Source of the DNA: Acidobacteriota bacterium
GTDB lineage: Bacteria; Acidobacteriota; Terriglobia; Terriglobales; Acidobacteriaceae
Assembly (NCBI GenBank): GCA_018268895.1
Contig: JAFDVP010000007.1
Span: 496,001-560,000 of the forward strand
Direction: 5' to 3'
Length of the DNA: 64,000 nucleotides
The position numbers were made by a program, and so were the translations under genes. How positions within the stretch are numbered: the stretch's first letter is position 1; the number at the start of each line of letters is the position of its first letter. The notes beneath the pieces are model-generated. The model saw only the letters and a list, made by a program, of their open reading frames with translations, was not told where the DNA came from and did not search any database. Shown here piece by piece: positions 15,386-24,531 of this stretch.

Positions 15386-17152
15386 ATGTCATTTGTACGC
15401 ACGGTCGTGCGCTGGAGCTGTTTTACGGCTGCGGCGGCGACGCTTGCCATTCCCTCTGTCGCCGCTGACAAAAAGTCCGCAAAAGAGTCTGTCGCGGAGA
15501 CGCCTTCCTACTACGGCGCTCAGCCTGCGAAAGAGAACATTGACCTGACGATGTATGCGCGGATTCGCGATGAGGGGTTCAAGCACTCGCACGTGATGGA
15601 GTTCGCCGACGCTCTGACGAACGGCATCGGGCCGCGGCTGACGGGTTCGCCCAACATGAAGAAGGCGAATGAGTGGACGCGCGATACGTTGACGAAGATT
15701 GGTCTCGAGAACGCGCACCTGGAGGACTGGGGCGAGTTCGGCATGGGATGGCAGCAGGTGAATACGTGGGGGAGGATCATCTCGCCGGATGCGGAGCCTG
15801 TCTGGTTGCAGGCGGCGCCGTGGTCTCCTGCGACGAGCGGGCCGGTGACGGGCGAGGCGGTGCATATCGCGATCAGCGACGTAAAAGACCTGGACAAGTA
15901 CAAGGGCAAGCTGAAGGGCAAGATCGTTCTGTTTGGCGCGATCCGCTCGACGCCCGATCTGACTGACCCTCTGTTTCATCGCTACACGGATGAAGAGTTG
16001 AAGGAGATGGAGAGCTATCCGACTGGTGAAGGACGCGCTGCCACTCCGAATATTCAGCAGCTTCTGGCGGAGCGCGCGCGGTTGACTGCTGTGCGCACGG
16101 CGGCGTTGAAGATGATGACGGAGGAGGGCGTGGCTGCGATCATCACTCCTACGCGCGACGGCTCGAAGGGCGGCGGAACGGGAATCATCTTCGACGACAA
16201 CGGGGCGAACCTGGTCCGCGGCGCTCAGGTGAAGGAGGCTGCGGTCGCGATTCCGAACGCCGTGATGATGATCGAGCACTACAACCGCATCGCGCGACTG
16301 CTGGACCACAAGGTGCCAGTGACGCTTGAGGTAAACATCGAGACGAAGTTTACCGGCGACCACGAGCACGGCTTCGATACGGTTGCCGAGATTCCCGGCA
16401 CCGACCCGAAGCTGAAGGACCAGGTGGTGATGGTCGGTGGGCATCTCGATAGCTGGATCTCGGGCACGGGCGCGACCGACAACGCCGCGGGCTCAGTCGT
16501 TGCGATGGAGGCGGTGCGCATTCTGAAGGCGCTGGGCATCAAGCCGAAGCGCACGATCAGGATCGCGCTGTGGTCAGGCGAGGAGCAGGGGTTGTATGGC
16601 TCGCAGGGTTATGTGAAGCAACACTTCGGGACATTTGCGGAGCCGGAGCATGCTGATCCGGCGAGTGTGCCGGGCTTCATGCGGCAGCGCGGCAAGCTGA
16701 CGACGACGAAGGAGTGGGAGACGCTGGACGCCTACTACAACCTCGACAACGGCACGGGCAAGATTCGCGGCGTGTATACGCAGGAGAACTATGCGATCGC
16801 TCCGATCTTCCGGCAGTGGCTGGCTCCGCTGGCCGACCTGGGTGCGACGACGATCAGCTATCGCAACACGGGCGGAACGGACCATCTTTCGTTCGACGCT
16901 GTTGGGCTGCCGGGATTCCAGTACATTCAGGACCCGATGGACTACGAGACGCGGACGCATCACTCGGACATGGACACGTTCGATCGGCTGCACGCGGCTG
17001 ATCTGCAACAGGCGGCGGTGATCGAGGCGATCTTCCTCTACAACACGAGTGAGCGCGAGCAGATGATGCCGCGCAAGCCGTTCCCGCATCCGGAGCTGGA
17101 CAGGCAGAAGTCGGCGCCGATCGAGGGGATCTATCCCAACGCTGAGAAGTAG
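15386..17152 (+). CDS. Secreted M28-family metallopeptidase with PA domain
   Basis: The 588-residue product has a signal peptide (residues 1-28, ending SVAAD), a protease-associated domain (about 130-320) and a zinc aminopeptidase domain. Likely zinc ligands and catalytic residues are His353 (GGHLDSW), Asp365 (GATDNAAG), Glu399-Glu400 (SGEEQGLYGS), Asp454 (NLDNG) and His526 (THHSDMD). It should remove amino acids from peptides in the periplasm or outside the cell. ATG at 15386 follows GGAGG by 7 bases; a longer frame upstream lacks a signal peptide. It converges on the NIPSNAP gene across a symmetric hairpin. Confidence 0.92.
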   Translation: MSFVRTVVRWSCFTAAAATLAIPSVAADKKSAKESVAETPSYYGAQPAKENIDLTMYARIRDEGFKHSHVMEFADALTNGIGPRLTGSPNMKKANEWTRDTLTKIGLENAHLEDWGEFGMGWQQVNTWGRIISPDAEPVWLQAAPWSPATSGPVTGEAVHIAISDVKDLDKYKGKLKGKIVLFGAIRSTPDLTDPLFHRYTDEELKEMESYPTGEGRAATPNIQQLLAERARLTAVRTAALKMMTEEGVAAIITPTRDGSKGGGTGIIFDDNGANLVRGAQVKEAAVAIPNAVMMIEHYNRIARLLDHKVPVTLEVNIETKFTGDHEHGFDTVAEIPGTDPKLKDQVVMVGGHLDSWISGTGATDNAAGSVVAMEAVRILKALGIKPKRTIRIALWSGEEQGLYGSQGYVKQHFGTFAEPEHADPASVPGFMRQRGKLTTTKEWETLDAYYNLDNGTGKIRGVYTQENYAIAPIFRQWLAPLADLGATTISYRNTGGTDHLSFDAVGLPGFQYIQDPMDYETRTHHSDMDTFDRLHAADLQQAAVIEAIFLYNTSEREQMMPRKPFPHPELDRQKSAPIEGIYPNAEK

Positions 17153-17173
17153 CGTTTATGGGCGAGTGAAAGA

Positions 17174-17201
17174 AGCGGCGAGGGCTGGTGCTCTCGCCGC
17201 T
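17174..17201. terminator. Symmetric hairpin between convergent genes (possible bidirectional terminator)
   Basis: AGCGGCGAG at 17174-17182 pairs perfectly with CTCGCCGCT at 17193-17201 around a 10-base loop. It lies between the convergent M28 and NIPSNAP genes. No T-run follows on either strand, so termination is only likely. Confidence 0.45.
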
Positions 17202-17226
17202 GCCTGCCGCTGAAAAGCGCGCGCTT

Positions 17227-18030
17227 TTACTTGAGCGGCGAGAAGGGCAGCGGGCGCAGCATGATGTTCGAGATGTTGGCGACGATCTGCGCGTCCTTGA
17301 GCTCAGGCGGCGCGCTGAGCTTCTTCCACTCGGGGTCGGAGCCGAAGGCGCTCCACAGCTTCTCGCGCTCGGCGAGCGAGTCGAACGAAAGCATGTAGGT
17401 GATGTTGGGCTGGCGCGGGCCGACGATGGATTCGCCGATGAAGGCAGGGCGCATTCCCAATCGTTGGAAGGTGGCGATCTCGCCGTTGTTGAACATGCCG
17501 ATCTTCTTCACGCGCGCTGCCATCGACTGCGACTGATACGTTCGCAGCTCGAAGATGCGTGGCTTGCGCGTGGCGGCGTCGGTGGGGATGGCCGCCTGCG
17601 GAAGGACGCTGAGGCACTGGAGCAGGCTCGACTCCATGGTGACGAAGGGCATGCCCGCGCCGGAGGCCAGCGCCTGCGAGGCCTTGTCGTACTCCTGGTC
17701 GGCGGCGAGTGCGGCGAGCGTGTTCTGCATCGCGGTGAGCGAGGGGTACTCGACGATCGAGAAGAGGCTGGGGCCGTCGGGACCGATCAGGTTCGAGAGC
17801 GCGGCGCCGGGCTTTGCACCTGCGCGTGTGACCGCCGGGAAGAGTCCGCTCCGGAGAAATTCGGCGACACGTTTAGACTGCTCCTCATCGCTGTTATGCA
17901 AGCGCCAAGTGGCGATCTCGAGGAAGCTGCGCGGCGAGTCTGCGGCGGCGCTGGCCGAGGTGGAGAGAAGAGCTGACATTGCTGCGGCACCTGTGATGAG
18001 CTGACGTCGATCCATTTGGATACGGTACAT
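17227..18030 (-). CDS. NIPSNAP-family protein with Tat-like signal
   Basis: The 267-residue product has an N-terminal signal with adjacent arginines (MDRRQLITGAAAMSALLSTS), then two NIPSNAP-like ferredoxin-fold halves: FLEIATWRLHNSDEEQSKRV and, near 160, RIFELRTYQSQSMAARVKK. NIPSNAP proteins are dimeric alpha-beta barrels of unclear function; secreted versions are common in Acidobacteria. The annotated start is the first ATG (18030); the ATG at 18015 (MDRRQ) is equally possible and no ribosome-binding site decides. It is transcribed away from the hypothetical gene at 18065. Confidence 0.82.
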   Translation of the reverse strand: MYRIQMDRRQLITGAAAMSALLSTSASAAADSPRSFLEIATWRLHNSDEEQSKRVAEFLRSGLFPAVTRAGAKPGAALSNLIGPDGPSLFSIVEYPSLTAMQNTLAALAADQEYDKASQALASGAGMPFVTMESSLLQCLSVLPQAAIPTDAATRKPRIFELRTYQSQSMAARVKKIGMFNNGEIATFQRLGMRPAFIGESIVGPRQPNITYMLSFDSLAEREKLWSAFGSDPEWKKLSAPPELKDAQIVANISNIMLRPLPFSPLK

Positions 18031-18064
18031 GATTAGCGGATGAATGACGAAGAGCGAACGTCAG

Positions 18065-18514
18065 TCATCTTTTGAGGTAAAAGTAGCCGATCACAAGTAA
18101 TACACAAGCCATCAAGAACCCTAATGCCAATAGCTTCAGGAAGCGATATGGGGACTGTGTGTCGGGTTGTATGGATAGTCGAGGATCAATCAGTACAAGA
18201 AGGTAGTGATCCTCTTGTCGGATTGTACGGATTGCTTCCTTCCATGCCTCGAATTCATCACGATTGTCCCTGTGAGAATTAGCGAGAAAGTTGTGCGCAA
18301 GCGTTCCGATTTTCTGCTCGTATGACGCTTCGTCGTAGTCACGATCAAAGGCGTTGCTAACCTCATTCATGTCTGGAAGAGTCCAGCCGGTTTCGGAGAA
18401 GTACAGCATCTTTCTCTCAATATCGGAAAGGCTAGCTCCCTCCATCTGCGATTGCATTACGATCCTGCTGATAACGAATTCTTTGGCTTCACGAATCGTG
18501 GCAAATGTTCTCAC
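18065..18514 (-). CDS. Hypothetical protein with C-terminal membrane anchor
   Basis: The 149-residue product is not recognised. A soluble helical region (for example EFEAWKEAIRTIRQEDHYLL) is followed by one C-terminal membrane helix (about 126-146, FLKLLALGFLMACVLLVIGY) and a basic end, FYLKR, so it looks tail-anchored. The start is GTG with a poor ribosome-binding site. Base composition is visibly less GC-rich than its neighbours, as is the gene at 19692-20213, which may mark recent acquisition. It is divergent from ruvB. Confidence 0.6.
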   Translation of the reverse strand: MRTFATIREAKEFVISRIVMQSQMEGASLSDIERKMLYFSETGWTLPDMNEVSNAFDRDYDEASYEQKIGTLAHNFLANSHRDNRDEFEAWKEAIRTIRQEDHYLLVLIDPRLSIQPDTQSPYRFLKLLALGFLMACVLLVIGYFYLKR

Positions 18515-18613
18515 GCCTCGATATTAGCCGTGTTGAGTTTTCTTTGAGGAGCTATCTCTAAATTCAAGCAATGCCGGTTGCTTCGTCCGCGCCTTCGCCT
18601 TACTATCGCCCTA

Positions 18614-19690
18614 GTGGACTACTCACCGAACAAGCCGCCAGCGAAGAAGATTAACCTCAACGGCCCGAAGGGCGCGGAGGCCGAGCGCCTTGTTTCGGCG
18701 GGCCGCGTGGATGACGATGCGGCGTTTGAGCTGAAGCTGCGGCCTACGAAGCTCAGCGAGTTCATCGGCCAGACGAAGGCGAAGGAGCAGCTTGCGATTG
18801 CGCTCGAAGCGGCGAAGTCGCGTGGCGAGGCGTTGGACCATGTGCTGCTCTTCGGGCCTCCCGGGCTGGGCAAGACGACGCTCGCGACCATCATCGCGAA
18901 CGAGCTGAGCGTGGGGTTTCAGCAGACGTCGGGGCCGGCGTTGCAGATCCAGGGCGACCTGACGGCGATCCTGACCAACATCCGCGACAGGCAGGTGCTG
19001 TTCCTCGATGAGATTCACCGCCTGCAGCCCGTGCTCGAGGAGAAGCTGTACACGGCCCTCGAGGACTACAAGCTGGACATCATGATCGGACAGGGCCCAG
19101 CGGCGCGCACGCACGTGATGGACATCAAGCCGTTCACGTTCGTGGCGGCGACGACGCGACCGGGGCTGCTGAGCTCGCCGCTGCGGTCGCGCTTCGGGAT
19201 TCTGCTGCGGCTGGAGTTCTACACCGACGACGAGCTGCGGTTCGTCGTGGAGCGCTCGGCCGATGTGCTTGGCGTGCCCATCGACCGTGACGGCGCGGCC
19301 GAGATTGCGATGCGTTCGCGCGGGACGCCGCGTATCGCGAACCGCCTGCTGCGGCGCGTGCGCGACTACGCGCAGGTGCGTGCGGCGGGAAAGATCGACC
19401 GCCCGACGGCGTGCAAGGCCTTGGAGCTTCTCGAAGTGGACGCGCACGGCTTCGACGAGCTCGATCGGCGGCTGCTGCGCACCATCATCGAGAAGTATGA
19501 CGGCGGCCCGGTGGGCCTGAATACGCTGGCAGCGGCGCTGGCTGAGGAGCAGGATGCACTCGAAGAGGTCTACGAGCCGTTCCTGATCCAGATCGGCTTC
19601 CTCGACCGGACCCCGCGCGGGCGCGTAGCTACGCGGCTGGCGTATGAGCATCTTGGGATCGAGATGCCGCGCAAGCTGAGTTTGTTTTAG
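18614..19690 (+). CDS. ruvB: Holliday junction branch-migration ATPase RuvB
   Basis: The product is the AAA+ motor that drives branch migration with RuvA during recombination repair. Walker A GPPGLGKT is at about residues 81-88, Walker B is LFLDEIH, the sensor region is [18 protein letters not shown], and the C-terminal winged helix ends in [14 protein letters not shown]. The length from GTG at 18614 is 358 residues, near the family norm; an in-frame TTG at 18578 would add 12 residues, and neither has a clear ribosome-binding site. The 3' end is 1 base from the convergent gene at 19692. ruvA and ruvC are not nearby. Confidence 0.95.
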   Translation: MDYSPNKPPAKKINLNGPKGAEAERLVSAGRVDDDAAFELKLRPTKLSEFIGQTKAKEQLAIALEAAKSRGEALDHVLLFGPPGLGKTTLATIIANELSVGFQQTSGPALQIQGDLTAILTNIRDRQVLFLDEIHRLQPVLEEKLYTALEDYKLDIMIGQGPAARTHVMDIKPFTFVAATTRPGLLSSPLRSRFGILLRLEFYTDDELRFVVERSADVLGVPIDRDGAAEIAMRSRGTPRIANRLLRRVRDYAQVRAAGKIDRPTACKALELLEVDAHGFDELDRRLLRTIIEKYDGGPVGLNTLAAALAEEQDALEEVYEPFLIQIGFLDRTPRGRVATRLAYEHLGIEMPRKLSLF

Positions 19691-19691
19691 C

Positions 19692-20213
19692 TCACTTGAT
19701 TGGCTCGTCTGTCGATTTGACCAGCCGATATTGAGTTCCGTCAAAGCGATATTTGCTGGTCATGATGCGGATTGCCGTTAGTGCAACCAGTTCTACATCG
19801 CGATGACCATTTGTTCGTGATGACCGGATAAAAAGATCATGCGCCGGTGCATTCAAGACAAGCCTCGTGCCTTGCGGTGTTTGCATAAATAGCCAGAAGG
19901 TCGTGACGTTAGCTCCCAGGAGCTTTCCACTGGCTATGACAAGGAGATCCTTCTCAGACGGGCTATTGAGATGGACTGTCGATGCCTGAAACCAATTCCG
20001 AGGAAGTTGTTCAGCGGTCATACCCTCGGAGTCGAGTACATTCTTGATCGAAGAATCCTGTTGCAGAATCTTCCAAGCATCGGGCGGGATTTGCGCTGGG
20101 GAAGCAACAGTCTCGTCCTCCATACTGAAATGAGTTTGCTCGGCAGATTTGGTCTGACCGAATGAGGTCATGCAGCAAAAGCAAATTAGTGCCGTCGCAA
20201 TCGCGAATCTCAT
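19692..20213 (-). CDS. Secreted hypothetical protein downstream of murQ
   Basis: The 173-residue product has a signal peptide (MRFAIATALICFCCMTSFGQ) and a soluble domain with NWFQASTVHLNSPSEKDLLV and TTFWLFMQTPQGTRLVLNAP, which is not assigned to a family. Its ATG overlaps the murQ stop in ATGA, so translation is coupled. Lower GC content than murQ is visible. A role linked to wall recycling is only suggested by position. Confidence 0.65.
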   Translation of the reverse strand: MRFAIATALICFCCMTSFGQTKSAEQTHFSMEDETVASPAQIPPDAWKILQQDSSIKNVLDSEGMTAEQLPRNWFQASTVHLNSPSEKDLLVIASGKLLGANVTTFWLFMQTPQGTRLVLNAPAHDLFIRSSRTNGHRDVELVALTAIRIMTSKYRFDGTQYRLVKSTDEPIK

Positions 20214-21115
20214 CTGATAACAGCGCTTAGCTTGCCATTGGCTTCGTCAAGTTTAGCTTTCGCTGATGCGCGATCCAGCCCGAGCTTCTGCATCGCAATC
20301 GCCACCTTCACGCTGCCAGCTTCGGCGAGAAGTTTTGCGGCAGCAGCGCGGTCGACTCCGGTCGCCTCGGCGATGATGCGGTGGGCGCGGTCGACGAGCT
20401 TTTCGTTGCTTGCCTGCACGTTGACCATGAGGTTGCCGTAGACGGCCCCGGTGCGGATCATCACCCCGGTGGAGAGCATGTTCAGCACCAGCTTGGTCGC
20501 GGTGCCTGCCTTGAGCCGCGTGGAGCCGGTGACGACCTCGGGGCCGGTGACCGGCGCGATGGCGATGTCGGCGACGCGCGCCATCTCGGAGCCTGCGACG
20601 CAGGTGAGCGAGACGACGAGCAGGCCGAGCTTCTTTGCCTGCTCCATTGCTCCGATGACGTACGGCGTGCGGCCAGAGGCGGCGATGCCGACCAGTGTGT
20701 CGGGGGCTCCGCCCTGCCCGAAGCCCGCGGCCATCAGGTCGGCTGCGCCCTGCTCGCGGGAGTCCTCGGACTTTTCGCTGGACTTGCGCAGCGCGGAGTC
20801 GCCGCCCGCGATGAGTCCCTGCACCAGCGTCGGCGGCACTGAGAAGGTCGGCGGGCACTCCGAGGCGTCGAGCACGCCCAGGCGGCCGCTGGTCCCGGCT
20901 CCGATGTAGAAGAGGCGGCCACCCTTCTCGAAGCGCGCGGCGATCTCGTCGATGGCGTGGGCTATCTGCGGTAGCTCTTTTTCAACGGCGAGGGAGACGG
21001 ACTGGTCTTCCTGGTTGATCACAGTGACCATCTCGAGCGTGGAGATCTGGTCGATGTTCGTGGTGCGCGGATTGCGAGCTTCGGTGGTGAGGGTGGCTAG
21101 GTTGAGGTCGTTCAT
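20210..21115 (-). CDS. murQ: N-acetylmuramic acid 6-phosphate etherase MurQ
   Basis: The enzyme splits MurNAc-6-phosphate into GlcNAc-6-phosphate and D-lactate during recycling of the cell wall. The SIS domain signature GAGTSGRLGVLDASECPPTF lies at about 72-91 and includes the catalytic Glu region; LTTEARNPRTTNID near the start and TGSTRLKAGTATKLVLNM later are diagnostic. The C-terminal part carries the GKIER-like helical extension. The ATG at 21115 gives 301 residues, the usual length; a longer frame adds an unrelated stretch. The stop overlaps the next gene by 4 bases. Confidence 0.95.
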   Translation of the reverse strand: MNDLNLATLTTEARNPRTTNIDQISTLEMVTVINQEDQSVSLAVEKELPQIAHAIDEIAARFEKGGRLFYIGAGTSGRLGVLDASECPPTFSVPPTLVQGLIAGGDSALRKSSEKSEDSREQGAADLMAAGFGQGGAPDTLVGIAASGRTPYVIGAMEQAKKLGLLVVSLTCVAGSEMARVADIAIAPVTGPEVVTGSTRLKAGTATKLVLNMLSTGVMIRTGAVYGNLMVNVQASNEKLVDRAHRIIAEATGVDRAAAAKLLAEAGSVKVAIAMQKLGLDRASAKAKLDEANGKLSAVIR

Positions 21116-21131
21116 CACTACACCATCATAG

Positions 21132-21554
21132 TCAGACGCGCCGTTTGATGGAGACGATGGCCATGCCCAGGCACCCAGCAATCAGAAGCTCGACGATGAC
21201 CGGTGGCGTGAAGAAGTAGCGCAGCGAGTTGACGGCCAGCGCAAGGTAGCCGAGGAGAAAGACGACAAGGACGTCACGCAGGTCGGCGTCAGAGTCGCGG
21301 ATGATATTGCCGAACAGCCAGAAGGCGATGGCCTCGACGGTGAGCAGGATGGTCACGCAGAGTCCCATGCCATGGTAGAAGTCCCACATGCTGCGCGTGT
21401 ATCCCATGGCGGGAAAGGTATTGGAGCGCATGGCGTCAACTGCGATCTGCATTGGGCCGGGATCGGTCTTGCCGTAGACTCCGCCGATGGTGTGCAGGAT
21501 GGCGTGAAGCAGCGTAAGGAGGGACGCGGCGCGCAGCCATGTAGTCGGTCGCAA
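21132..21554 (-). CDS. Small four-helix membrane protein of unknown function
   Basis: The 140-residue product has about four hydrophobic helices (near 7-27, 60-85, 94-112 and 117-135) and a conserved-looking segment WDFYHGMGLCVT between the first and second. It resembles small uncharacterised 4-TM proteins seen in Acidobacteria and Leptospira; no function is assigned. The start is TTG, supported by GAGG 8 bases upstream. The 16-base gap to murQ suggests cotranscription. Confidence 0.65.
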   Translation of the reverse strand: MRPTTWLRAASLLTLLHAILHTIGGVYGKTDPGPMQIAVDAMRSNTFPAMGYTRSMWDFYHGMGLCVTILLTVEAIAFWLFGNIIRDSDADLRDVLVVFLLGYLALAVNSLRYFFTPPVIVELLIAGCLGMAIVSIKRRV

Positions 21555-21632
21555 GCGGATGACCTCGTTCAGATGGGAGATGGTAGCCCGAAGAAACGTG
21601 GTGACATCTTACTGCGTGCGGCGGCGGTTGTG

Positions 21633-23234
21633 TCAGTGCGCAGTCTCTGTTGCCGGGTTTACGGCCGTCGAGGCTGTGACAGGCGGTGGCGGCTTGGTGA
21701 GGTCGACGTCGGCCGTGCCGATGCGCCCGGTTGTCGTTACCCGAATCACGAAGCGGACGCGGGCCGCTTTGGGATCGGGAGCCAGCTTGTACTTGAATTC
21801 GATGCCGCGCTCGAGATGGCCGCTTGGCGGAACGTTGTCGCCGGTGGCGTTGACCGTGATCGCCTTGGCATCGCGCTTCAGCTCCTTGTTCTTCTTGTCG
21901 AAGGTGGCCGACATAATGACGACCTCGGCGTGCCGCGCCTCGGTGCCGGTGGCGTTCGTCCACGAGAGGCTGCGCGCACCCACGTGGATGGTGAAGGTGT
22001 TGGGGTCGCCTGGCGTGCGGAGCAGGGTGAGGGGCACGCCGTCGTAGACCATGGTGCTGGTGCTCGCCGAGACCAGGTCGGCAATCAGCAGCTGCGCGGG
22101 CCTTTTCGGATCGACCTCGACCGGGGCGCGTTGCAGGTAGTAGCCCTCGCGGGTGGTGACGGTCAACCCGGGGCGCGAGACGGTGACCTTGATCCTGCGA
22201 AACTTCTGCATGTCCTCGGAGTCGCTGGAGGGGCGATAGGTGAGGGTGTAGAAGCTGGCGCCGTCGCGGATGGCGGTGCCGATCTGCGCGTCGACGTCGT
22301 TGCGGCCGTACATGGCGCCGCCGCCGGTGGCGGTGGCCAGCTTGGCGAACTGGTAGTTGCCGCCGAAAGGGTCGGTGAACTCGGCGTCGGCGCCGTACTT
22401 CTGCTGGTCGATCTGAAGGCCGGCGGGGTCGATGGTGTAAAGGGTGATGCGCGCGTCGCGAAGCGTATTCACGCAATCCTGCACGGCGCTGTCGACCTGG
22501 TCCTCGACATCGATAGGCATGTTCGCCATATTGAGATTGGGAAAGCCGCGGCCGATCCAGATCATGTTCTTGTGGCCGGGATGTCCGATGACGGCCTGGG
22601 CCACGCGCCGCAGCGTGATGAAGGCCGTGGCGTAGCGCTCGGCGACCCAACCGCCCTGGTGCGCCTGCCACGGATAGGCCGCGAAGTGGTGGTTGAGCGA
22701 GGAGATCAGTTCGGCTTTGTTCTGCGTATAGTCGTGCAGGACCTCGAACTTCTGCAAGCTGACGGCGATGAGCATCGTCGGCGTCTCCAGCTTGCCCGGC
22801 TGCCGGTTGAGGAACTTCTTGAGCGAGTAGCGGGCAAAGGCCATGTCCTCAAAGCGCGTGTTGAACTCGTCGAGCAGGATGATGTCGACCGGGGCCTGCG
22901 GCGCGACAGCGTCAAGCTCTGCCGTGGAGCCGATGGTGGCATTGGGCGGAGCGACGTGGGTGCCGGCGGGCGTGAAGTTGAGCACCCGCTGCGGCTCGTT
23001 CATCTCGGTGACGTGAAAGTCGTCCTTCGTGAGGTCGGTGACGACGTTGCCTTTCTTATCGGTTACGACCATGTCGAGGATGACAAGCCGCGCATTGCGC
23101 GTGATGGTATAGGTTCCATCGCCGTTGGACGCAGGCTGGTCGTTCGATGGCGGCGTGACAGAGGCAGGCTGTTGCGCATAGACGGCAACAGAAAAGACAG
23201 CAAGGAGGAGCGCGGCGATGCTGGCAGGTTTCAT
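21633..23234 (-). CDS. Secreted VWFA-related protein (Acidobacteria-type)
   Basis: The 533-residue product has a signal peptide (KPASIAALLLAVFSVAVYAQ), an N-terminal region with LVILDMVVTDKKGNVVTDLT and KDDFHVTEMNEPQ, and a von Willebrand factor A-like domain with IILLDEFNTRFEDM and IWIGRGFPN. The pattern matches the VWFA-related domain described mostly in Acidobacteria. The MIDAS Ser/Thr signature appears altered (DEFNT rather than DxSxS), so metal binding is uncertain. The ATG at 23234 follows GAGGAAA. Such proteins are exported with unknown partners. It is divergent from the NHL-repeat gene. Confidence 0.85.
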   Translation of the reverse strand: MKPASIAALLLAVFSVAVYAQQPASVTPPSNDQPASNGDGTYTITRNARLVILDMVVTDKKGNVVTDLTKDDFHVTEMNEPQRVLNFTPAGTHVAPPNATIGSTAELDAVAPQAPVDIILLDEFNTRFEDMAFARYSLKKFLNRQPGKLETPTMLIAVSLQKFEVLHDYTQNKAELISSLNHHFAAYPWQAHQGGWVAERYATAFITLRRVAQAVIGHPGHKNMIWIGRGFPNLNMANMPIDVEDQVDSAVQDCVNTLRDARITLYTIDPAGLQIDQQKYGADAEFTDPFGGNYQFAKLATATGGGAMYGRNDVDAQIGTAIRDGASFYTLTYRPSSDSEDMQKFRRIKVTVSRPGLTVTTREGYYLQRAPVEVDPKRPAQLLIADLVSASTSTMVYDGVPLTLLRTPGDPNTFTIHVGARSLSWTNATGTEARHAEVVIMSATFDKKNKELKRDAKAITVNATGDNVPPSGHLERGIEFKYKLAPDPKAARVRFVIRVTTTGRIGTADVDLTKPPPPVTASTAVNPATETAH

Positions 23235-23394
23235 GGTTTCCTCGGGCCTTTGTTGAAACCCCAGTCCGTGGAGCAAGTTTCGACGATATGAGGAACTTGT
23301 CCGGGGTGGGTCGTGCCGAGCCAGATTGTAAATGTCCAGATGGCACAGAGAGTTACTATTCTGTCATCGCACTGGTCCCTTGAAGGAGGCTGTT

Positions 23395-24492
23395 TTGCGA
23401 CAAATTGCGCTTGCCTTAGCATTGTTCTTTCCGGCCCTGTTGCTCTCGGCGCCGGCTACCCTTGTGGCGCAGGGACAGGATGTGCCGGAGATTCCCTTCG
23501 ATTCGGTCCCCGATTTTCTGAAGCTTCCTCCGGACATGTACCTGGGCGAGACGGCGGGCGTGGCCGTGAACTCGAAGGGGCATGTGTTTGTGTTCACGCG
23601 CGGCAACTCGACCGGCCCGGCTTATGGAGCGAGCGCGGCGCAGCTTCTGGAGTTTGATGCGGCCGGCCGGTATCTGCGCGAGATTGGGCACAACCTGTAT
23701 GCGTGGTCCTACGCTCATGCGGTGCGCGTGGACAAGGAAGACAACATCTGGGTCGCGGACAAGGGGTCGGACATGGTGATCAAGTTCAACCCCGAGGGCC
23801 GTGTGGCGATGGTCTTCGGGCGGAAGCAGGAGGCCTCCGACGAGGGGACGGGGCCGCTGAAGCATGTGCGGCCTCCGCTGCCGCCCGTGGATGGAGAGTT
23901 TCGCCAGGTGACGGACATCGCGTGGGACCCGGCGGGCAATGCGTACATCAGCGATGGCTATATCAACTCGCGGGTGGCCAAGGTAGACAAGAATGGCCGG
24001 TGGTTGAAGTCGTTCGGCGAGCCGGGCGACCAGCCGGGGCAGTTCAGTGTGCCGCACAGCATCGCTGCCGACGCCGAGGGACATATCTACGTGGCGGACC
24101 GCGGCAACCGGCGCATCCAGGTGTTTGACGGCGATGGCCGGTTCCTGCGGCAGATCGCGATCGACGTGCCGTTCGACTATGCCAGCGCGACACCGGCGAT
24201 CGGCAACAAGCCGCCCCGCGATGCAAAGGGTACGATGGCGGCGGGCTCTCCGTGGGCGGTGTGCATTACGCCGGGCCCGAATCAGGTGTTGTATGCCGCG
24301 GACGCATTTCCGGGCCGTATCTACAAGCTGAGTCTGGATGGCAAGGTGCTGGGAGTGCTCGGAGAGTCGGGCAAGCAGCTCAAGCAGTTTGGCTGGATTC
24401 ACGAGATGGCATGTCCGTCGGAGAACGTGCTCTTTGTTGCGGAGTTGCTGAACTGGCGCGTACAGAAGCTCGTCCTGCACCCGAAGCAATAA
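23395..24492 (+). CDS. Secreted NHL-repeat beta-propeller, peptidylglycine alpha-amidating-lyase-like
   Basis: The 365-residue product has a signal peptide (LRQIALALALFFPALLLSAP, ending near VAQ) and a six-bladed NHL beta-propeller with repeats such as GEPGDQPGQFSVPHSI and YVADRGNRRIQVFDGDGR. Similar bacterial proteins are annotated as peptidyl-alpha-hydroxyglycine alpha-amidating lyase family or NHL proteins; real lyase activity is not shown by the sequence. The start is TTG at 23395, chosen since AGGAGG lies 5 bases upstream and the signal peptide begins there; longer starts lie in the promoter region. It converges on the alcohol dehydrogenase gene. Confidence 0.82.
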   Translation: MRQIALALALFFPALLLSAPATLVAQGQDVPEIPFDSVPDFLKLPPDMYLGETAGVAVNSKGHVFVFTRGNSTGPAYGASAAQLLEFDAAGRYLREIGHNLYAWSYAHAVRVDKEDNIWVADKGSDMVIKFNPEGRVAMVFGRKQEASDEGTGPLKHVRPPLPPVDGEFRQVTDIAWDPAGNAYISDGYINSRVAKVDKNGRWLKSFGEPGDQPGQFSVPHSIAADAEGHIYVADRGNRRIQVFDGDGRFLRQIAIDVPFDYASATPAIGNKPPRDAKGTMAAGSPWAVCITPGPNQVLYAADAFPGRIYKLSLDGKVLGVLGESGKQLKQFGWIHEMACPSENVLFVAELLNWRVQKLVLHPKQ

Positions 24493-24531
24493 GTTGGCTG
24501 AGCAACGCTGCCTGCCCTCTCGATGACCCGG

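Noticed and set aside
21372..23291. 639-residue plus-strand ORF
   Set aside because: It is a shadow of the VWFA-related and 4-TM genes; composition is rich in Gly, Val and Asp with no recognisable motif.
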